DNA of 11,121 bases from Cyclobacteriaceae bacterium (GTDB lineage: Bacteria > Bacteroidota > Bacteroidia > Cytophagales > Cyclobacteriaceae): NCBI GenBank assembly GCA_029882725.1, contig JAOUKG010000026.1:1-11121 (forward strand), in the 5' to 3' direction. Of the stretch, positions 6,081 to 11,121 are shown one piece after another; position 1 is the stretch's first letter, and each line of letters begins with the position of its first letter. Under the pieces are notes generated by a model. That model searched no databases. It saw nothing but the letters and a program-made list of their open reading frames with translations, and was not told the origin of the DNA. The translations under genes were made by a program, and so were the position numbers.

Positions 6081-6767
6081 TTATATAATTTCAAAATGGA
6101 AACCCTTGTTTTTTAATTTTTCATATACCTGAAGGTCAAAACGGTACAGATTGGCAGCTCGGTGAGCTACATGTTTTTGTTTTTCTTTGCAGTCAATAAG
6201 TAGGTTCATTTTTAACATTTTTCTTCTGAAATTCGGTTTATCTAGATTCAACCCAAGAATTGCTTCATAAAGTTGCTGTAATTGATACAATGAAAATTTT
6301 TCAGGCAATAAGTTGAACCCAATAGGTTCATGAAGTACAGATTTTCTGAGGTGTCGTAATCCATAATTTAGAATATCCTCATGATCGTAGGGCAATTCCC
6401 TTAATTCTTTAAGACTGAACCACTTAACTTCAGAGGCAGTGAATCCGGGAATAAGTGAATATTTTTCAGGTTTTACCATTGAATAATATGCAATAGTGAT
6501 TACTCGTTTATCAGGATATCTATGGGTTTCCCCAAATGCTTTCAATTGTTGTAAATAAATATTTTTTACTCCGGTAAGATCAGACAGAACTCTTTCGGCA
6601 GCTTCATCAAGACTTTCGCAATATTTAATCCAACCTCCGGGTAATGCCCAACGCCCAATACTTGGTCCTTCTTTATGTTTTATTAATAATACTTTAAGTT
6701 CTCCATCAAATCCAAAAATAACACAATCTATAGTTAGGGCTTCAATCACACTGTTTGCTTTATCCAA
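6081..6767 (-). CDS. Nudix-domain transcriptional regulator (NrtR/AraR-like), probable xylose regulator
   Basis: 228 residues with an N-terminal Nudix fold (about 8-140) and a C-terminal winged-helix DNA-binding part (about 155-228, including FSLYQLQQLYEAILG and NFRRKML). This is the architecture of NrtR-type regulators, to which the arabinose regulator AraR of Bacteroides belongs. The Nudix box at G45-V67 keeps G45, E51, R59 and G66, but the metal-binding REUxEE core reads RVLSDL, so E60 is Val, E63 is Asp and E64 is Leu. Hydrolase activity is therefore unlikely, and the domain probably senses a sugar or metabolite. It is convergent with xylBA, which suggests control of xylose genes; the inverted repeat at 3083-3109 is a possible target. 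The start is TTG at 6767, the only plausible one after an in-frame TAA nine bases upstream; a GTG six codons in (6749) is the alternative. Confidence 0.88.
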   Translation of the reverse strand: MDKANSVIEALTIDCVIFGFDGELKVLLIKHKEGPSIGRWALPGGWIKYCESLDEAAERVLSDLTGVKNIYLQQLKAFGETHRYPDKRVITIAYYSMVKPEKYSLIPGFTASEVKWFSLKELRELPYDHEDILNYGLRHLRKSVLHEPIGFNLLPEKFSLYQLQQLYEAILGLNLDKPNFRRKMLKMNLLIDCKEKQKHVAHRAANLYRFDLQVYEKLKNKGFHFEII

Positions 6768-6811
6768 GGGTTTTAAAATTTTAGGTTAACTATAAATTTA
6801 AGGATATAATA

Positions 6812-6970
6812 TTGAATTTAAAAGATAGAAGAAGTAACTCTATAAATAGTGTGTGGACGGACATTCGAAGTAGGTTTGCTGAAAAAGAAAAAGCAGGAAG
6901 ATCCTTTACAAGAAATGGGAAATTTTTGATTACAGAATTAGAAAGTGCAAGTAAAAAAAGATATCCTTAA
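6812..6970 (+). pseudogene. Possible small ORF or gene remnant, unrecognised
   Basis: An open frame of 52 codons begins with TTG at 6812 and ends TAA at 6968-6970. It encodes a basic, polar peptide (SVWTDIRSRFAEKEKAGR near the middle, ending SASKKRYP). There is no ATG; the frame is open back only to a TAG at 6782-6784. The composition is protein-like and unlike the surrounding AT-rich spacer, so it could be the tail of a decayed gene or a small protein, but I recognise no family. Chance is a real alternative. Confidence 0.2.
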
Positions 6971-6980
6971 AAAACATATA

Positions 6981-7075
6981 TCACAACGTTATAGAAAAAA
7001 CAATCCATCCCTAGTGGGACAGGTCAATATTACTCTGATAGCTACAAACATATCATCCCCAACGGGATGATAATA
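6981..7075. repeat. Dispersed-repeat-like element with two CCC/GGG hairpins
   Basis: Two similar modules: TTATAGAAAAAAC followed by TCCC-TAGT-GGGA (7008-7019), then GATAGCTACAAACA followed by the perfect 9-bp stem TATCATCCC (7051-7059), loop CAAC, GGGATGATA (7064-7072). AT-rich tags such as TTATAGAAA or CTACAAACAT next to short CCC...GGG palindromes are a pattern I associate with abundant noncoding repeats of Bacteroidota genomes. The family assignment is from memory and not verified; the hairpins are directly visible. Confidence 0.5.
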
Positions 7076-7183
7076 CAGCGGGTATATCAATGGCATTCCC
7101 ACCACTCACAACATGTTTTGCATTAAACGTTTATTTTCAGGGGATAAAGCACTTAAATTTTGAGTTAAGGAAAATATTTTTTA

Positions 7184-7201
7184 GGGAAATAGCATTTTCC
7201 C
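7184..7201. terminator. Weak hairpin downstream of the envelope operon
   Basis: GGGAAA (7184-7189), a six-base loop, then TTTCCC (7196-7201). On the reverse strand it lies about 105 bp past the stop of the 733-residue gene and is followed by TAAAAAATATTTTCC rather than a clean T-run. It could help end the reverse operon, but support is weak. Confidence 0.2.
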
Positions 7202-7307
7202 CTCCCCTTTGTAAGTTACAAAAAGCAGAGATAAATAGCCGTTTATAAAACACTTAAATCAATTTATTCAAACTTAGATATAGGTATAAAAGGTAAAAAC
7301 GAACTTC

Positions 7308-9509
7308 CTATTTGTTCACTTCAAACTCTGTTTTACTTGAAATAGGGATTCCTTCATCGGTAAAACCTTCTATTACAATTTCAAATTTTCCTGTGAGATC
7401 TGAAGTGTAAAATTCAACTGAAATATTTTTTTCTTCAATTAAATGAAATGGGCCTTTCCAAAATAGTTGCACTCTTTTATCAGGCATGTTTTTAAATGAG
7501 GGATTAGGATAAACTGGGTACTCTATTTCAAAGGGCTTATTAATTTTATCCAAAGTGAGGCTGTAAACTGAATTTCCCGGATTAAAATCCGACATATTCC
7601 CATCGAAGGTAGTCATACTTAAAACTCCATCTGCGATTAAAGGGCCTAGAAAGTAGCGGTTATTAATAACTCCAATAGTTTTTAATTTATAGGGGTTGAA
7701 TTCAAGGATTTTCTCATCGCTTACCGGGACCCCGTCAAGTAACAGTAAATGAGGGTATCTTTCACTTTTGGTAGCAAAGGGTAATAAAAAGTTAATTATA
7801 TCTTTACGTATTCCCACAGTGGGAATATATTCAACAATATGGTCTTTTAAAGTAGGAAAACGATTGTAATCGTCCAGATTAAAGAAAAACTTATAGGGAG
7901 CAAATTCTTCAATTGGGTTATACCAAGTTGAGTCTGTTTTAGATTCTTCATAAGCATTTAAAAGTTGCACCTGAATACTCCTTTCAACAATTTCAAGGAT
8001 TTGTATAGAATCAGCATTTAAAGTTGGGAATTTTAAATCGGGAAGATTTATTTTCCATTTATCTTCAATAGTAAAATGGATATCGTCTCTGGCTTTCTGA
8101 CTTCCAATATATATTTTGGTATCAACATCTGGGCTATTAAATAAAAAGGTAAATCGTCCTAAGTCATCCGTTTTAGAAGTGTGAAATTGAAACTCTGAAC
8201 CGGGAATAGTCATAGTCATTATTTCATTTGCGATTGCATTATTATTATTATCAGTAATCTTGCCCGATAATAATTCGGTTCCTTTTTCTGGTAAAAATTC
8301 TACCTCCTTACTGGTACTATAATTTAAAAGTGTATTGGGGTTCATGAGAAAAACATCTAATTCGTCTTGTCTATAGTCTCCGATAGCCATGGTATGATAT
8401 TCAGGAGATTTATTTAGACGTGAAAAATCTGAATGGAATAAGGGGGAATTAAAGGTTTGAAATTTCTTACGTACAGAAATTGAGTATTTTCCTGCGGGGA
8501 GCATTGTATTGGCTTGTAATTTTGATCGAGGAACTTTATTCCCGGTTATTTGCACTATATTAAAAAATGATTTTTCAGGAATAAAAATCATTTTTTGTGC
8601 CAAGGTATCTTTATTATTTCCCAAAACAGCTACCTTATTTAATCCTACCTGTAATTCATTTTTTGATAATAATGTTGAACTTGATAACAATACTTGTTGT
8701 TGTAAATAATTTCCTTCTGAATTTGATACAGTAATGGACCCTTCATCTGTGTCTTTTGATGAGATTAGTTCGATGGTAAATGCATCCGATTTTTCTAATA
8801 TATTCATTGTAAGGCCTTCGGAATATATTTTTGGTAAATTATAAAAAAAGAAATCACCGCCAATTTCCTCAAGAATAATTTGGTAATTGTTTTGTGAGGG
8901 AGTAAAATAAAAAAGCCCTGAATTTTCTTTGTTTGGAAAAAGTTCTGCGATTGTTTCTCCTGAGTCATCTTGTATTCGTCCTTTAAACTGACGTTTTACT
9001 TCTCCTGAATATTTAATTTCAAAACCTACTTTATTTAACTGGTTAGCAACCATTTTTCCAGAAGTACTGTAGAATGAAATTAGAGGTTTGCTATTTTTAA
9101 CACTGTCTTTTTTTAAAGATTCAAAGGGGTTGTAGATATTTATTGGATATGCGGTATAATCATTAAAATTTTTCATCCACCGAGTATAAGCAATAAGGTA
9201 ATATCGCCCTGTATTTAGTACTGAGGGTATAAAGATTTTACCTGATCCTAAGCCATTAGTTATTTCTACTTTGCCTCTGTAAACAGACTCCTTTTGGTTT
9301 ATTAATTCCACATAAACTACGTCACTTGTTTTGGAAATTTTTCCGGTGAGATTACTTAGTACATAAGCCCCAAAAACAATTGTTTCACCAGAAATGAGTA
9401 CTGAATTATTAATATGTAGATAAATGCGTTCACGCTGATCATTAATTTGGGCAGAGATAGTAGCACCCGTAAAAGCAATTAAAAAGCTTAAAAGAATATT
9501 TTTTTTCAT
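7308..9509 (-). CDS. Secreted macroglobulin-like (MG2) / plug-domain protein of unknown function
   Basis: 733 residues with a signal peptide at about 1-20 (MKKNILLSFLIAFTGATISA, cut before Q21). The N-terminal domain (about 27-127) has the Bacteroidota macroglobulin-like pattern: ERIYLHINNSVLISGETIVF, then VVYVELINQ and RYYLIAYTRWMKNF. A carboxypeptidase-regulatory-like segment follows near 411-460 (LSGKITDNNNNAIA ... DDLGRFTF). Near 580-636, PHLLLLDGVPVSDEKILEF, LKTIGVI and IADGVLSMTT resemble a TonB-receptor plug, but no beta barrel follows. The C-terminal part (680-733) has FYTSDLTGKFEIVIEGFTDE, as in other large proteins of this group. No type IX sorting tail is evident. It starts 1 bp after the stop of the DUF4249 gene, as the third gene of the operon. 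Predicted periplasmic or surface protein working with the receptor and lipoprotein; substrate and activity unknown. Confidence 0.78.
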   Translation of the reverse strand: MKKNILLSFLIAFTGATISAQINDQRERIYLHINNSVLISGETIVFGAYVLSNLTGKISKTSDVVYVELINQKESVYRGKVEITNGLGSGKIFIPSVLNTGRYYLIAYTRWMKNFNDYTAYPINIYNPFESLKKDSVKNSKPLISFYSTSGKMVANQLNKVGFEIKYSGEVKRQFKGRIQDDSGETIAELFPNKENSGLFYFTPSQNNYQIILEEIGGDFFFYNLPKIYSEGLTMNILEKSDAFTIELISSKDTDEGSITVSNSEGNYLQQQVLLSSSTLLSKNELQVGLNKVAVLGNNKDTLAQKMIFIPEKSFFNIVQITGNKVPRSKLQANTMLPAGKYSISVRKKFQTFNSPLFHSDFSRLNKSPEYHTMAIGDYRQDELDVFLMNPNTLLNYSTSKEVEFLPEKGTELLSGKITDNNNNAIANEIMTMTIPGSEFQFHTSKTDDLGRFTFLFNSPDVDTKIYIGSQKARDDIHFTIEDKWKINLPDLKFPTLNADSIQILEIVERSIQVQLLNAYEESKTDSTWYNPIEEFAPYKFFFNLDDYNRFPTLKDHIVEYIPTVGIRKDIINFLLPFATKSERYPHLLLLDGVPVSDEKILEFNPYKLKTIGVINNRYFLGPLIADGVLSMTTFDGNMSDFNPGNSVYSLTLDKINKPFEIEYPVYPNPSFKNMPDKRVQLFWKGPFHLIEEKNISVEFYTSDLTGKFEIVIEGFTDEGIPISSKTEFEVNK

Positions 9510-9510
9510 A

Positions 9511-10686
9511 TTAATCTATCCAGAAAGCGGGTTTTATTGTTGAAGCATACCATGAACAATCTGTACATTCACGACTCCACAACTGAGCAGGGGTACCGTA
9601 ACTACTTGTGGAAACTATTCTTAAACTGTTGTAATTATTCATATAATATGATATGCTATCATCAGTGGTCTCTATTATTTCCTGAAAATTACAATAAAAT
9701 TTAAATGGAGGGGGTGCAATAAATTTATTGAAATCAGTGTGATTAAAAAATCTTCTTGTTTCTGAAACACTAGCTACTTCGAAAAACCCCAATACGGATT
9801 CTGAAGGTGCTTTTGGGTTTCTTATATTTCCAGTTATAGAACCTAATTGCTTGTCGAAAAGAAATCCTCCTGATTCATTACTTTCTTTTATTTTTTTATA
9901 GAAAGAAAAAGCTTCCTGGGATATACTAAATTGCTTCACAAAAAGTGAATAACGATGTTTTAGTTTATAGGATTCACCTGAAGCAAAATGGATAGGTAAT
10001 TCTGCAATTCTTCCAAATTCATTATCTAATGAATTGCCAATAATTAGGCTTGAGTTGTAATCAGAAGCATAACAAGTACTTACGTAAGTTGTTCTAGGAA
10101 AGAATGTATTTGTTCCAAAATCAAAATCATAATAGGAAGTAAGAGGAGTTTTTATTAAATAGGTAGCCTCCCATTCATATCTGAAATATTTAGAGTTGTA
10201 ACTCTCATCATGAGAATCTATAAAGAATTGAATGCCTGGTTCATTGAATCCGGAAGTTTCTGTCGGTAATTCGGCATATCGGATATAGATACTATCAATT
10301 GGTATAGGGGCATTAAATTTTTCTACTGTTGATTTATATGTTTCTCCATTTGGCAGGTTGAAATTCAGTGTATAACTATAACCAGGTATACAGGCCACGT
10401 CGGCTGCTGTTTTGTAATTACCAGGTTCTACTTCGAAAAAAGAAATAGTTGAACCATCGGATACGTCTATCCAAACAGAAGCTCCTGTGAGTGGAATATT
10501 ATCTGATAAATTGATTGGAGAGGAATAACCAAGTTTGACCAAATGTTCTTTTTTTTCATTTGTAATCAAGCCATCAACTACTACAGATTTTTCGTATTCA
10601 ACATTTTGATAGTCAAAAGGCTTAATACAAGAGCTGAAAAAACACACCACAAGGAAATAAACAATATTTATATATTTAAATCTCAT
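9511..10686 (-). CDS. DUF4249 family lipoprotein
   Basis: 391 residues with a lipoprotein signal peptide: hydrophobic stretch YINIVYFLVVCFFSSC with a lipobox Cys at C20, so it is likely anchored in the outer membrane. Family signs are the mature N-terminus VVVDGLITNEKKEHLVKL (35-52), the paired strands PLTGASVWIDVSDG (65-78) and EPGNYKT (87-93), and the C-terminal RECTDC...KPAFW close to the end. DUF4249 proteins are found in Bacteroidota beside TonB-dependent receptors, as here, and are thought to be surface partners of the receptor by analogy with SusD; function is not established and there is no sequence similarity to SusD that I can see. Its ATG overlaps the receptor stop (ATGA), and the MG2/plug gene follows after 1 bp, so all three are probably translationally coupled. 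Confidence 0.88.
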   Translation of the reverse strand: MRFKYINIVYFLVVCFFSSCIKPFDYQNVEYEKSVVVDGLITNEKKEHLVKLGYSSPINLSDNIPLTGASVWIDVSDGSTISFFEVEPGNYKTAADVACIPGYSYTLNFNLPNGETYKSTVEKFNAPIPIDSIYIRYAELPTETSGFNEPGIQFFIDSHDESYNSKYFRYEWEATYLIKTPLTSYYDFDFGTNTFFPRTTYVSTCYASDYNSSLIIGNSLDNEFGRIAELPIHFASGESYKLKHRYSLFVKQFSISQEAFSFYKKIKESNESGGFLFDKQLGSITGNIRNPKAPSESVLGFFEVASVSETRRFFNHTDFNKFIAPPPFKFYCNFQEIIETTDDSISYYMNNYNSLRIVSTSSYGTPAQLWSRECTDCSWYASTIKPAFWID

Positions 10687-11121
10687 ATTCTAAAGTTATA
10701 AGAAATAGTAGGAATGGATGATCCAAAAATAATTAACTGATAACCCTGAATTTTTCCTTCTTGAATATCAAAAAACACTGAAAAAGGATTATCTCTTCCC
10801 AGAACGTTGTAAATAGAGAAAGACCAATAGTTATGTGTTAATTTCTTTATTTTATGTCCAGCTTCTAGATTAAAACCAGCATCAATACGGAAATAGTCAG
10901 GGATTCTATAAAAGTTTCTATTTGAATATTGAACAAATTGAGTTCCTTTATAATAATAGGCTGATACAGGGTAAGTTACCGGCCTTCCGGTACTGTAGTT
11001 TAGATTAAATGAAAAGCTTAATCTTCTTGTAAATTTGTAATTGGCCACAAGGTTAAAGCTATGAGGTTTGTCATAGTTGCTGGGAAAGTACTCCCCTCCA
11101 TTTATTATTTCCTCATTGAAT
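10683..11121 (-). CDS. TonB-dependent receptor, C-terminal fragment (5' end outside window)
   Basis: Outer-membrane beta-barrel transporter; only the last 145 or so residues are in the window, and the frame is open to the right edge. The GTG at 11048 is an internal Val codon, since the upstream frame continues as NGGEYFPSNYDKPHSFNLV. Alternating aromatic strands are clear: SFSFNLNYSTGRPVTYP, FRIDAGFNLEAGHK, YWSFSIYNVLGRDNPF, and the final strand ISYNFRI, typical of the end of a TonB-dependent receptor of the carboxypeptidase-regulatory-like, non-SusC type. The stop TGA shares bases with the ATG of the DUF4249 gene. It would import a ligand using TonB-ExbBD energy; the ligand is unknown. Confidence 0.88.
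   Translation of the reverse strand, partial: FNEEIINGGEYFPSNYDKPHSFNLVANYKFTRRLSFSFNLNYSTGRPVTYPVSAYYYKGTQFVQYSNRNFYRIPDYFRIDAGFNLEAGHKIKKLTHNYWSFSIYNVLGRDNPFSVFFDIQEGKIQGYQLIIFGSSIPTISYNFRI

Larger units (their letters stand above)
6768..7307. other. 540-bp region without a convincing gene
   Basis: AT-rich spacer upstream of the Nudix regulator and downstream of the reverse-strand envelope operon, so it should hold the regulator's promoter and the operon's end. A reverse-strand -7-like box, TATCTTTT (6827-6820, one mismatch to TAnnTTTG), lies about 53 bp before the regulator start without a good -33 box. The region also contains a doubtful 52-codon ORF (6812-6970), a hairpin-bearing repeat (6981-7075) and a weak hairpin (7184-7201), listed separately. 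Nothing else was recognised in 7076-7183 or 7202-7307. Confidence 0.6.

Noticed and set aside
6081..6767. Ordinary Nudix hydrolase
   Set aside because: The metal-binding glutamates of the Nudix box are replaced and a winged-helix tail is present, which fits a regulator.
8509..8709. Forward 66-codon ORF inside the 733-residue gene
   Set aside because: It is a shadow frame opposite a long, well-supported reverse-strand gene, with no recognisable features.
9511..11121. SusC/SusD polysaccharide utilisation pair
   Set aside because: The lipoprotein has DUF4249 and not SusD features, the receptor C-terminus is not SusC-like in wording, and no glycan-active enzyme lies in the window.

Overview
The window looks like a chromosomal piece of a Bacteroidota bacterium, probably an environmental Bacteroidales/Cytophagales-type organism. 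The evidence is AT-rich DNA, start codons without clear Shine-Dalgarno sequences, a TAnnTTTG-type promoter, a TonB-dependent receptor followed by a DUF4249 lipoprotein, and a Nudix-type (NrtR/AraR-like) sugar regulator. Species cannot be named from the sequence alone.

Left block (about 1-3048, + strand) concerns sulfur. It holds the 3' part of a thioredoxin-reductase-like ferredoxin-NADP+ reductase, an adrenodoxin-type [2Fe-2S] ferredoxin, an assimilatory APS/PAPS reductase (CysH, with the Cys pattern of the Fe-S APS-reducing type), and two half-size YeeE/YedE membrane proteins that together resemble one thiosulfate/sulfur-compound permease. The reductase and ferredoxin would supply electrons, plausibly to a sulfite reductase outside the window. 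CysH makes sulfite, and the YeeE pair probably imports a sulfur compound. A palindrome and three 24-bp tandem repeats sit exactly at the cysH stop codon.

Middle block (about 3083-6767) is a xylose catabolic unit. It has a Bacteroidota-type promoter overlapping a short inverted repeat, then xylB (xylulokinase) and xylA (class II xylose isomerase). Convergent to these is a Nudix/winged-helix protein with a degenerate Nudix box, probably the xylose-responsive regulator. Two hairpins lie between xylA and the regulator; the larger is related in sequence to the palindrome after cysH.

The region 6768-7307 has no convincing gene. It holds a possible small relic ORF and a dispersed-repeat-like element with CCC/GGG hairpins.

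Right block (7308-11121, - strand) is a tightly packed operon read right to left: the C-terminal end of a TonB-dependent receptor (cut by the window edge), a DUF4249 lipoprotein (ATGA overlap), and a 733-residue secreted protein with an N-terminal macroglobulin-like domain and a plug-like domain but no barrel (1-bp gap). The families are recognisable but the function of this three-part envelope system is unknown. It is the best candidate here for undescribed biology.
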